Notes: generated by a model from the letters alone, not told the origin. Positions 47,311 to 56,760 are shown, counted from the first letter of the stretch. The stretch is 64,000 bases of DNA from Ligustrum vulgare (GCA_963555705.1 OY743177.1:1426001-1490000), one strand, 5' to 3'. Program-made: numbers and translations.

Positions 47311-50300
47311 TAAGAATATGAAGGAATAGAAGGTTATGAATTAAAGCTAACTTTCGATAATAATAAGTTCAGGAAGATACAAAAATTATCTTTAGATTTG
47401 AAAATATGAAAATGGGAAATATTAGATAGAATATGGAAAAGAGAAAAAGTAGCAATAAATGAATATCATAAAACTGAAAGGGCAATAGATGTTAGAGCTA
47501 ACCAAGGAACACACAAATTAAACATTTTAACAAGAAATACGGTTGCAGAATTATTAACAAAGATCAATAGAAAACAAAGTGAAAAGATCCAATATGTTTA
47601 TTTAGCGGGTATCCAAATAATGTTTAAATCCCTGTTTGGAGAAAGATTAGATTCGCCTTTGACTGTAAGTTTACATGATGGAAGAATAATAAATTTAAAA
47701 GACAGTCATTTAGGAACAGTATAAGGAAATCTAGCATATAAGAAACTAATATTTACATGTTACCCAAAATAGTGTATATCATTAAAAGACAGAAATTTTA
47801 ATGAAGTTTTAGGATTACATTTCAAATTACATAAAGATGATGTAATGGAACCAGGAGATAAAATTATGACTATAGAATACAGGGCATTATACACATTTAC
47901 TAATTCTAATTATGGAAACATTTATTCTAAAAAACCATATATTGAAATTCATAAAGAATGTAAAGATTTTGGTAAAGCTGTAGAACCAGATAAACAAATA
48001 AGCTTAGTTTCAAGAAACTATGAACTTACTATTGTAGCGCCCCGAGTTCCGTATACCCGATTCACTACGTCATTTTCTGTCTAAATTTTTCGAATAATAT
48101 TTTTGCGGAAGAAATAATTGAAATTCATTTTTGGCAACATTAAATAAACTGTAATGGCCGATAAAATTGAAACATTTATGAAACCATTTGAAATAGTAAA
48201 TCGAACCATTAATTTTGTAAAGAAATTGACAATGTCATAATTTCTCAAATAAATGAACTTCTCTAAATTATTCGATTGTTTGGAAAAATACGGAAATCAT
48301 TAACGTCAAACTTTCAACCGTTTAACGATTATTGCCACCATCATTCATCGCTCGCCACCGTCTCCGAAATCTGCAAAACTGTTAAAAAGTAGGGTGAGTA
48401 TTTCATGAGGGAAATACTCAGTAGACTCATCGCAAATTAATTAATTTATAAGATGATTAAACACATAAATCCCGGCTCTTTATAAAACGGGCATTGGTAG
48501 AGCTTCTTTATAAAACGACTCTTGATAAATCTCATATTGTGCATTACAGCACGGGACATATTTTGAAAATCATAAACTCTTTGAAAACAACTCTTTGAAA
48601 ACAGTTCTTTGAAAATCATACACTTATAAAAATATTTTAATTATGCCAAGCATAATTTCTTTTGAAAGCATAACATAAGATAGGATTGAAATCCTCATAA
48701 ACATAGGGAGACACAAGAACTTTACCGAACTTAGGTGGCAAGAATTCTTATGCAGTAAAATCATAATAACAGTAAGTATACCAAAACATAATTCTTGAAA
48801 TTCATAGGAATCATTTCCATCATAACATAGGGTAGGATCGAAATCCTCATAAACATATGAGACAAGAATTTTACCGAACTTAGGTGGCAAATCCTCATAA
48901 ACATATGGAAATACAGAGTTTTACCGAACTTATGTGGTAAGAATTCTTATGTGCATAGCAATCTTGGGAGATTGATTTCATAGAAATGATCCAAAACATA
49001 TAAAACATTTTCGTAAAAACATAGGGTATACTTACTTTTCATAAAAACATAAGGTATATTTACCTTTCATAAAACATACTTAATTTTCTTGAAAATTGAC
49101 TTTCACAAGTCACATGACATTTATATGAAATCATAATTTAAATCAATTAATAAGTGCGAGTCTACCTCAAATCCGACGAGTGCAAAGTTGAGCGGGAATG
49201 ACTTCAATTTCTTTAAATTCTCCGTACGCTTCGTCTTAGCCAATAAGTCACTTTAGTCTATCGAATATATAGTTCAAAATGATAAATTATAATTTGAGGA
49301 CTAAAATTGATGTTTTGAAAGTTGAGGGACTAAAATGAATACTTTTGAAAGTTCAGGGACTAAAATAGATATTTTGAAAGTTGAGGGATTAAAATGAATA
49401 CTTTGAAACTTGGGCTTAAAATCAAATAAAATAAATCAGCAAGGACTGAATTGATCAGATTTTTAAAATGAAAGGGCTGATTAAAATCATTTAAAACTTT
49501 GGGACTGAAATGGATAACTTTAAAAGTTGGGGACTGATTTGAAAAACCTTTAAAGTGAAAGAGGCTGATTTGAAACATTTCAAACTTAAAGACTGATTTG
49601 AAATAACTTTAAAAGAATTGAAAGGGCTGAATTAAGACATTTTAAAACATAGGGACTGAATTGAAAGGCTTTAAAACTTCAGGGACTAAACTGCAGATTC
49701 TGAAAATTAATATAATATATCAGATCTTTATCTTCTCTCTCTCTCACAACTCGTTCACGATCTACAGAGAGGAGAGAAAGGCGAAAGATAGAGAGAAGAA
49801 AATGGCGATCGGCTGTCTTGGGTCCGAACGGTGATTTCGCCGGCGCAACACCGGCGCTGGGTACGGGGAGTGGCGATGGTGCAATTAGGATAGTTTCTGG
49901 GCTGATTTGGGGGCGATTTAAGGTGAAACCGAAGCTAGGGTTCGCGGTTCTTCCGGCGAAGGGAGCGGCGCTTGAGGTAAGTAATTGGCTCCATTGATTC
50001 TTGGGTTTTGATGTTGGTTTTGGGTGAGGATTTGGATTTGATTTGTTGGGGATTGAAGTTTGGGTAGTGGCGGTGGTGTCTGGTGGTGGAGATGATTTCT
50101 TGAATTGAGCAGTGAATTGGTTGTAGGTTGGAACCTGGTTAGTGGTGATTGAGTTTTCTGCGATTTGGTATTGAAGGAAAAGTTGTGAATTGCAGAGGAT
50201 GGTGATTGAATTGGAAATGGCTTTCGGCTATGCAGGTGCTGAGATGATGATGTTTATATATATTGTATTGTGGAATCTAGGTATATGGAAGTGTGAGTTG

Positions 50301-50967
50301 TGCCATGTGTTTTGAAATGAAGATGGGGGTAGATTCATAAATGAGTTGGAATGAGTAGGCAGTTGCTCCATTATTAAAGATGGAGGTGGAGTTTGGCTTG
50401 TAAATGAGGTGGGGTTGATGATGATAATGATGAAGATGCTGATGTTTCAAAGAAAAAGAGAAAAATAAGAAACATGATTAAGGGAATATGCTTTTGGCAG
50501 GATAATTAAGCTAATGTTTAAATTAAGATAATTAATTAAAATTTGACCAACTTCGATCAAGAAACGTATTTAAAATAGATATATTTTGGACTGAAAATAC
50601 ATTTGAGAATAAATTTGGAATTTAAAATGATTTTGAAAATAATACTTTGAATAAATAATTAAAATAACATAATTTTAGAAATTCGGATTTTAATTTAAAA
50701 TCGAACAAATTCGATATTTCTTGACTTGGCTAGACGAATCCATCGCGGCGTTAATTTCAAAACAATGAGTGAAATAGTAGCGACACAATTTTCTAAATAT
50801 AAAAATAATTATTTATTGCATAAAAATTCTGGGTCGCTACAACTATAACAAGAAATAAACCAGAAATCATAGAGTTACGAGAAGAAGAATACCCTAATAA
50901 TAACATAACATTTGAAGATGACAGATTAATTAGGAGATCAGCAAGTTTACCTAATAGAAAACAATAG
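47311..50967 (+). pseudogene. Viral movement protein, broken and split by a solo LTR
   Basis: The frame from 47311 carries a 30K-type movement protein signature: NILTRNTVAELLTK, YVYLAGIQIMFKSLF, DSPLTVSLHDGRI, GNLAYKKLIFTCYP and EVLGLHFKLH. Movement proteins of this superfamily open plasmodesmata for cell-to-cell spread. Stops lie at 47407 (TGA), 47722 (TAA) and 47770 (TAG). At 48032 the solo LTR cuts the frame; it resumes at 50847 in the same reading frame and ends at TAG 50965-50967. It lies downstream of the coat protein, in a different frame from its tail. Confidence 0.75.
48033..50841. mobile_element. Solo LTR, copy 2, inside the movement protein gene
   Basis: 2809 bp from TGTAGCGCCCCGAG to GGGTCGCTACA, flanked by perfect 5 bp duplication ACTAT (48028-48032 and 50842-50846). 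It is the same family as 22-3504 but inverted. In this orientation a TATA-like AATATAATATATC (about 49713) precedes a GA-rich leader and a consensus-like donor GAGGTAAGTAA (about 49975), so the window plus strand may be the sense strand here. The AGGGACTGAAT-type repeats lie at 49290-49690. Confidence 0.9.
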
Positions 50968-51379
50968 TAATACAAAAGAAATAAAACTTAATAGAAATGC
51001 TGGAAATATGAAAATAGAAGGTGAATATTTCAATGGAATAGAACATATAAAAGGATCAAATATATTAATTGACACAGGAGCTAGTGAATGTCATATATCT
51101 TCAAATAGAAATAAAGGACTAATGTCTCATAGAACTAATCCATATAGATATATAAATTTTGATGGACAAGTACATATGACTGAACTTGAAGTAAAAGTAC
51201 CAATAAAAATAGGAGGAATAAATCTCCTAGTACCATGTCATGTAGATAATAGTATGGTAAATCCTCATGTATTATTAGGAATGAGCTTTCTAGATGAACT
51301 AGAAGATTATAGTATAAAACGTGAAGGATTATATATAACTTATAATGGTCAAACTATACTATGTAGAAAAGCTGAATAA
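50918..51379 (+). pseudogene. Viral protease-like ORF 1 (DTGA type)
   Basis: A candidate start ATG at 50918 overlaps the end of the movement protein frame, with TAA at 50927 as the only break; the remainder is open to TAA 51377-51379. It holds the aspartic protease active site ILIDTGASECHIS (Asp at 51071) and the second hallmark HVLLGMSFLDELED (LLG at 51272-51280). It is a complete retropepsin-like fold of ~100 residues. The next ORF starts directly after the stop and has its own protease domain. Whether this is a separate gene, or the N-terminal domain of a longer pol with a decayed codon at 51377, cannot be decided from one copy. Confidence 0.72.
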
Positions 51380-53272
51380 ATGAATAACCAAAAAAGTTTT
51401 CCATTAGCTGTTTATATACAAGTTACAATTGTTGAAACAAATATAACAACATGTGCATTAATTGATACGGGAAGTGATATAACAATATTCAAAAGTTTCT
51501 TAATAAAATCATGGAATACTAATGGAAAGATAAAAATTACAGGAGTAACAAGAAAAAATACTCATATAATTAATAGTGCTGATAAAATTGAAATAATACT
51601 TGGGAGTAAACAAATAGTTGTAAATAAAATATATAATTATAACAAACTAGAATGTGATATATTACTAGGAAATGACTTTATACAACAATTTCAATGTTAT
51701 AAACAAAATAACTACATGATAATGTTACAAATACCTTGTGCACATTTACTAAAAATACCAAGAGAATTTAGACCTTACAGAGTTCAGCCAACTCAGCGTG
51801 GTGATAAATGGGAGAAAAAACCAATTACACAAAATGAAATAAAGAATAGAAAAACAATGTATAAAAAGATCCTAAAAACAAACATGGAAAAAATCATTGA
51901 TCAACTAGAAAAAATTTGTGGAGAGAATCCATTATTATTTTGGAAACCACATCATCCAAAAGCTAAAATAGAATTAACAGAAAATATTTTTATAAGAGTT
52001 AGACCAATGATGTATACCATACAAGATACACAAGAATTTAAAACTCAGATAAAAGAATTACTTAACCAAAAATTAATCAGACCTATTAATGGACCCCATA
52101 GTAGTCCAGCTTTTATGGTCATGAAACATTCTGAACAAAAAAGAGGAAAAGCTAGAATGGTGATAAATTATAAAGAATTAAACAAGTATACTAAATTTGA
52201 TGGATACTTTTTACCAAATAAAGAGGTACTAATAAATCTTGCAAAAGGAAAAGCAATATTAATCTAAATTTGATTGCAAATCAGGATTTTGGCAAGTAAA
52301 AATGGAAGAAGATAGTATTCAATATACATCATTTAGTACACCCCAAGGTAAGTATGAATGGATGGTTATGCCATTTGGTTTAAAAAATGCACTACAAATA
52401 TATCAAAGAAGAATGAATAATATATTTAGAAAATTTAATGAATTCTTAATTGTCTATGTCGATGATATATTAATATGTTCTAACAATAGAGAAGAATATA
52501 GAAACCATTTAATTAAATTTATAAATGAATACAAAAAGGAAGGAATTGTTCTTTCAAAAAATAAAGCTATAATAGGAAAACAAGAAATTGATTTTCTTGG
52601 ATTATCAATAGATAAAAGGGGATAAAATTACAAACCCATATATCTAAGAAGATAGAAAGTTTTCCAGAAAAATTAGAATCAAAAGAACAAATACAAAAAA
52701 ATTTAGGATATTTAAATTATGCAGAATGATTTATTGAAAATCCATTAAAAAAGAGACATAAAATTCAAATTTTACTCATGAAAACAAATACCAAAGGATG
52801 GAGTGATGAACACACATAAATTGTCAAATCACTAAAAGAAGAATGTAAAAATTTCCCAAAATTAAGATTACCAGATGAAAGAGATAATCTGATAGTTAAT
52901 ACTGATGCATCGGATAAGTATTAGGCAGTAATATTAAAAACAGATCTTAATGAAATTTGTAGGTACTCAAGTGGAACGTTTAATCAAGCAGAAATAAATT
53001 ATACTACTCATGAGAAAGAACTGTTAGCAATCATCAGAGGAATAAAGAAGTTTTCATTTTTTTTATTATCTAAGAAATTTTTTGTAGAAACTGATAATTC
53101 TCAAGTTGCAGGTTTAGTAAAAAATAAATTACCCCCAGAACCTCAATATAAAAGGCTCCATAGATGGCAAGCCTATTTGGTATTTTATAATTTTGATATA
53201 GTTCATATTAAAGGTGTTAATAATTATCTTGCGGACTTTTTAAGCAGGAATATTGAATTTGCAGATGGATAA
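51380..53272 (+). pseudogene. Viral polymerase: protease, reverse transcriptase, RNase H, broken
   Basis: Protease 2: CALIDTGSDITIF (Asp at 51464) with LECDILLGNDFIQQF. Reverse transcriptase: KLIRPINGPHSSPAFMV, ARMVINYKELNKYT, then after a frameshift near 52262 the FWQVKMEEDSIQYTSF and MPFGLKNAL segments and the catalytic FLIVYVDDILICS (near 52450), followed by IDFLGLSI. RNase H after a second frameshift near 52620: NTDASDKY, YTTHEKELLAIIRGIKKF, FFVETDNSQV and HIKGVNNYLADFLSR. In-frame stops at 52727 (TGA), 52817 (TAA) and 52922 (TAG). There is no integrase after RNase H. The enzyme would copy pregenomic RNA into DNA. Its last codons overlap the next ORF by 8 bases. Confidence 0.92.
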
Positions 53273-54365
53273 TATCAAAAAATCCCTGATAGACACCAAA
53301 AAGCGAATGAACTTCCTCATGGAGGAAGCTGAAGATATAAAGCTTGGAATCGAACGACTTGCAGAAACTCTCCAAGGGAGTTTCAAGCAATTGATGGAAA
53401 TCTCAACATTTCATCACAATTATACTAAAGAATTGAGCGATAACATAATTGAGATTGAATCTCAGTTTGAATCGTTGATTACCAAACAGGCTGATACCAA
53501 ACAGGTTATATCAAAAATACAAACAGGTACATCTTCTGGAAGCAGTGGTGGACCAACAATCAAAAAAGATGAACCAAGTCCCAAAAAAGTTGTTATAAAT
53601 GAAGCCAGTCCTTGAAAAATCATAATCAATGCCAAAGATGAACATACAAGGGTAGTCAGAATTCGTGCTGAGGAGGAAGATGATTCCCCTTTTTTACCAA
53701 AAGAAAACGAATATAAAATTACTATTGAAGTTATATATGAACTTCAAGAATGTGATTGCTATTACATTTCGTCTGGAGGTCATGTATACCCACGATTGAT
53801 CGTTACTCAATGAGGAGATCCCGTCATGACAAAAATGGCAGCTGATTATGGATTCTTGGATCTTATCTATCCAGGAAAAGATATGAAAGAAATCGAAAAA
53901 TTTGATGATTTAATAAAATGAGAGATTTCAAAGTTTTCTCAAGGAAAACCTATATATTTAAAATTTTATTCAATCGGTACTGAAATTGATGGAATGATAT
54001 ATTATCCTGCTGAGCATATTATCACGATTGGATATGTTGCTCGAAATTTTCAAATTGAAGTTGGGAAAAATACCAAGCCAGTACCAAACATTACAAGATC
54101 ATTGTTTAGATCCCGAAGGGTGTTGGGAATTAAAGTTCTCTACAATATTGCCAAAAACCTGTATGAGAAAAAATTCAAATGCATATGCCAGTACAATGGA
54201 TGGACCCTACTCACTAATGGAGGAAAAGAAAAGTCAACAATCTTGCAAGAATACATCAATAAAATTGACGCTCATCAAATCAATGGAAGCTTTTCCACTT
54301 TGCATGAAGCGTGCATAGCCAGGAATTGCCCCACATGTCAAAGCCCCACATGTCAAAGGAATTGA
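53265..54365 (+). pseudogene. Viral ORF after pol, unassigned (inclusion/transactivator position)
   Basis: 366 codons in one frame, starting inside the pol end and interrupted by three TGA codons (53613, 53811, 53919). The N-terminal ~110 residues are helical/coiled coil (MNFLMEEAEDIKLGIERLA) then Ser/Gly/Lys-rich. The middle has CDCYYISSGGHVYPRLIVT and MAADYGFLDLIYPGKDMKE; later GWTLLTNGGKEKSTIL and a Cys cluster CIARNCPTCQSPTC. In cavemoviruses, solendoviruses and caulimoviruses the gene after pol is the inclusion-body/translation transactivator, so position suggests that role. I do not see a diagnostic transactivator motif and leave it open. Confidence 0.6.
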
Positions 54366-54457
54366 TGGACACGTGGAAGCCACTTGATGAATCTGCTTTA
54401 CATGCCAAGAGAATTGATGGACAAGTGGAAGCTGTTGAATAGATCTACTTTAATGCA
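54356..54457 (+). repeat. 51 bp imperfect tandem repeat upstream of the viral promoter
   Basis: Two copies (54356-54406 and 54407-54457) share GAATTGATGGACA-GTGGAAGC and CT(G/A)CTTTA-ATGC. The first contains the G-box-like GACACGTGG, the second GACAAGTGG. A shorter repeat CCCCACATGTCAAAG occurs twice just before, at the end of the preceding ORF. These could be upstream activating elements. Confidence 0.65.
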
Positions 54458-54601
54458 ACAATGCAGAACAATGTAGGGCCATAACAAGACCAAAAAATAG
54501 AAGGATAAGTGTCCCTATAATGTAAGGGGTCATGTGATGTAATAAATAATAGAGGGACATGTGTGTCCTTATGTGAAAAAGCTACAAAATTGTTAGGTCG
54601 A

Positions 54602-54647
54602 TGATGTAAGCAGTGATGTAATTGTGTCCAATGTAATACTATAAATA
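54602..54647 (+). promoter_or_regulatory. Pararetrovirus-like promoter: paired as-1-like motifs and TATA box
   Basis: TGATGTAAG (54602-54610) and TGATGTAAT (54614-54622) stand 12 bp apart, start to start, followed by TATAAATA at 54640-54647. Paired TGACG-type half-sites just upstream of the TATA box are the as-1 arrangement of caulimovirus full-length promoters. Here both have TGATG, which fits C to T change at a methylated CpG. Transcription would start near 54672. It lies in the only sizeable non-coding gap of the viral block, directly after the post-pol ORF, as expected for the family. Confidence 0.7.
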
Positions 54648-54666
54648 GAGGCCTCTGGGCTAATTG

Positions 54667-54724
54667 AAAGACAGAACACTCTTGAGCACTCAGATTGTGA
54701 GAAAGCCAAAAATCTTCTGTCTTT
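54667..54724 (+). other. Inverted repeat at the predicted viral RNA 5' end
   Basis: AAAGACAGAA (54667-54676) and TTCTGTCTTT (54715-54724) are perfectly complementary and enclose 38 bases, so the start of the predicted RNA could fold into a 10 bp stem. Caulimovirid leaders are known to be structured; this particular stem is only predicted. Confidence 0.45.
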
Positions 54725-54797
54725 GAAAAATTCTCATACAGAATTTAGGATATTGTAGCATAATGATGAATATCATAGCATAATTGAACCTTTATTC

Positions 54798-55067
54798 ATG
54801 CATAAACAATTTACTAGGCCAAATAATGAAATAAAAAAGTTATATCATGTCTATATGCCATGTTTGTTAGCTATCTTTCCGACATTAAAAAAAATATTAG
54901 GATTAGAAGTTACAAAATCGATTATTTATTTTTGGCTTGATAGTGATAATACTGAAATAAATAATGAATTATATTTAGGATATGTGTTTAGTAGTGATAA
55001 TGATTATAATCCTGTAATAGATTATGACAGTGATGGAAGAGATGAATATTTTTTTACCAGTTTTTGA
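54798..55067 (+). CDS. Viral-like small ORF E1
   Basis: 89 codons, open. Contains a possible hydrophobic helix (PCLLAIFPTLKKILGL) and an acidic C-terminus (SDNDYNPVIDYDSDGRDEYF). It is the first ORF after the predicted promoter and leader. No similarity recognised. Codon composition and compact spacing match the viral ORFs. Confidence 0.5.
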   Translation: MHKQFTRPNNEIKKLYHVYMPCLLAIFPTLKKILGLEVTKSIIYFWLDSDNTEINNELYLGYVFSSDNDYNPVIDYDSDGRDEYFFTSF

Positions 55068-55080
55068 AAATATTAATATC

Positions 55081-55458
55081 ATGAATAATAGTAATTATAT
55101 CATGAAAAAACCCAGAACTAAAAGAGGTCCATATAAAGTTAAAAAACATATCAAAAGTAAAAAAGGTATTGAATATGAAAATGAAATTGATAAAATAGGA
55201 TACCAAGAGCAACTCTACGCATTACAAGAGATATTAAAAAGTTTTAAAGAAAATCTGATAGAAAATTTTGCTAGAGGTACTGTAAGATCTATAATGATAC
55301 AAGATATTCAAGATATAATTGATAAATTAGAAAAGAGAAAGAAAAGTGTTTCAAAATATAATATACCATTTGAACCAAACATAAATATTATGGCTGATAT
55401 AGATATTATCAATTCCCAAACACTGATAGAGTTTGAAAAATTACTTGAAATTTTATAA
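55081..55458 (+). CDS. Viral-like small ORF E2
   Basis: About 125 codons from ATG 55081, 13 bases after E1. Very basic N-terminus (KKPRTKRGPYKVKKHIKSKK), possibly a nuclear localisation or nucleic-acid-binding segment, followed by helical charged sequence. The upstream in-frame ATG at 55024 lies inside E1, so 55081 is preferred. Function unknown. Confidence 0.5.
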   Translation: MNNSNYIMKKPRTKRGPYKVKKHIKSKKGIEYENEIDKIGYQEQLYALQEILKSFKENLIENFARGTVRSIMIQDIQDIIDKLEKRKKSVSKYNIPFEPNINIMADIDIINSQTLIEFEKLLEIL

Positions 55459-55480
55459 AATTTTTATCTTTGTGTTTATA

Positions 55481-55699
55481 ATGCCTGGATATACAATTGA
55501 AGGATTAGACAATTTGTTAGATGGGATAATGGAAAAAATAGATAATATTATATCTCAATCAATAGAGATAGATGAATCATCTGAACAATATTATATACTT
55601 TTAGAAAACCACGATCAATACATTATAGATTATTCTGATATATTACAACTTAAAATAGATTTAGAAAATAAAATAGTAGCAAACACAGTCCAAACCTAA
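55481..55699 (+). CDS. Viral-like small ORF E3 (paralogue of E4)
   Basis: 72 codons from ATG 55481. Shares with E4 the N-terminal YTIEGLDNLL motif, a following helical charged segment, and the E-x-Y-x-x-LLE-x-x-x-QYI-x-DY pattern at equal spacing. The stop TAA abuts the ATG of E4 (TAAATG). Predicted coiled coil; function unknown. Confidence 0.6.
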   Translation: MPGYTIEGLDNLLDGIMEKIDNIISQSIEIDESSEQYYILLENHDQYIIDYSDILQLKIDLENKIVANTVQT

Positions 55700-55921
55700 A
55701 TGTCAAGATATACAATAGAAGGACTAGATAATCTTTTAGAAAAATTAAAATATAAAATGGAAGATATTAAACATCAAATGGAATATGAAAACATATCTTC
55801 TGAAGAATATAATAAACTTTTAGAAAAAAACGAACAATATATTGCAGATTATTGTATTTTACTAGATCAAAGAATGAATTTATACCAGAAAATTTTGTAT
55901 AATAATTTACCAACCCAATAA
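55700..55921 (+). CDS. Viral-like small ORF E4 (paralogue of E3)
   Basis: 73 codons. YTIEGLDNLLEKLKYKM at the start and YNKLLEKNEQYIADY in the middle align with E3 without gaps, so E3 and E4 arose by tandem duplication and then diverged, while both stayed open. The next ORF starts three bases after the stop. Confidence 0.6.
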   Translation: MSRYTIEGLDNLLEKLKYKMEDIKHQMEYENISSEEYNKLLEKNEQYIADYCILLDQRMNLYQKILYNNLPTQ

Positions 55922-55924
55922 TTT

Positions 55925-56335
55925 ATGAATACTTCACAAACATCAACATCTAATAGCTGTAATCATAAATTATATTTAAATGATAAAGAAATTTCATTTT
56001 TATTAGCTATTGTTGAAAAATTTAAAAATATACATTCTGTTGGACAATCTAAAATAAAAGAAATATACGAAGATATTGATTATGCTATCCTGAATAGAAT
56101 AGAATTTAATTCTGTTGAAACAGCAAAAAATATAAATACAATTCATAAAATTATAGAAGAATACGAAGATATAGAAAAAGAAGTTTCATAAGGAATAACA
56201 TTAGGATATATAACTAAAAAGGATCATCCCAAATCTTTTGAAAAATTATTACAATATAGAACATTTTTAGAAGAACTAAAAAGATTAAAAAATATGAATA
56301 TAATAAGAAGTATAGAATTAAATCAATCAAGTTAA
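55925..56335 (+). pseudogene. Viral-like small ORF E5, one internal stop
   Basis: Open for 88 codons to TAA at 56189-56191, then open again in the same frame to TAA 56333-56335. The second part (GYITKKDHPKSFEKLLQYRT) continues the helical charged character, so the ORF was probably ~136 codons. Begins with a Ser/Thr/Asn-rich stretch. Function unknown. Nothing viral-like is recognised beyond it. Confidence 0.45.
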
Positions 56336-56627
56336 ATTCAGGGACATATCTTACAAAGTAAATAACCAATTTCATTAAGGATAATTTAGACAATTTACAA
56401 AGATGACCATTGTAAAGAATTACATGTTTTGTATGGCTAAAACAATAAAATCCCCGTGGAATTCGTCACCCCTGTTGAAGAAAGTCCAAGAAAATTAATG
56501 ATAGCCATTTGAATTTTTTATTTTTTAATAAAAAAATCTTGTACACTCTCAAATCAATTTTCTCTGGAGCCTTTCTACGTGATTAAATGTTCCATTTATA
56601 TATGCCATAATATTTCACTGAACTGTG

Positions 56628-56760
56628 TCATTCTCCTGGGAGCATTTTCAAAGCTAAAATTCCACTCACTGCGGCTGCAACGCCTCCCAAAGTAAAGGCT
56701 GGTAAGTTGCTACATCCAAATAGTGAATCCAATGGTCCACTTATTATAGCCACTTGTAAA
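56628..56760 (-). other. Host terminal-exon-like fragment
   Basis: On the minus strand a 43-codon frame follows an AG acceptor at 56761-56762 and ends in TGA at 56628-56630. It encodes SGPLDSLFGCSNLPAFTLGG and then a small-residue hydrophobic helix AAAVSGILALKMLPG. It looks like the C-terminus of a membrane, perhaps plastid, protein. I do not recognise the family and no upstream exon is visible. It lies 290 bases from the end of the viral block, so the virus may sit in or beside a former host gene. Confidence 0.4.

Larger units (their letters stand above)
41186..56335 (+). mobile_element. Endogenous pararetrovirus (Caulimoviridae), decayed and twice interrupted
   Basis: The block has a tRNA-Met primer site, tightly packed AT-rich ORFs with TAATG/ATGA-type junctions, a coat protein with CxCxxCxxxxHxxxxC finger, a movement protein, retroviral-type protease, YVDD reverse transcriptase and RNase H, no integrase, and a pararetrovirus-like promoter. 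This identifies an integrated caulimovirid. Subtracting the two later insertions and one copy of each target duplication leaves about 9.2 kb, within the family's genome range. Coat protein precedes movement protein, as in cavemoviruses and solendoviruses; badnaviruses have the reverse order. Many stops and frameshifts show it cannot encode functional virus. The outer borders are uncertain: the left is set at the primer site and the right at the last viral-like ORF. Confidence 0.85.
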
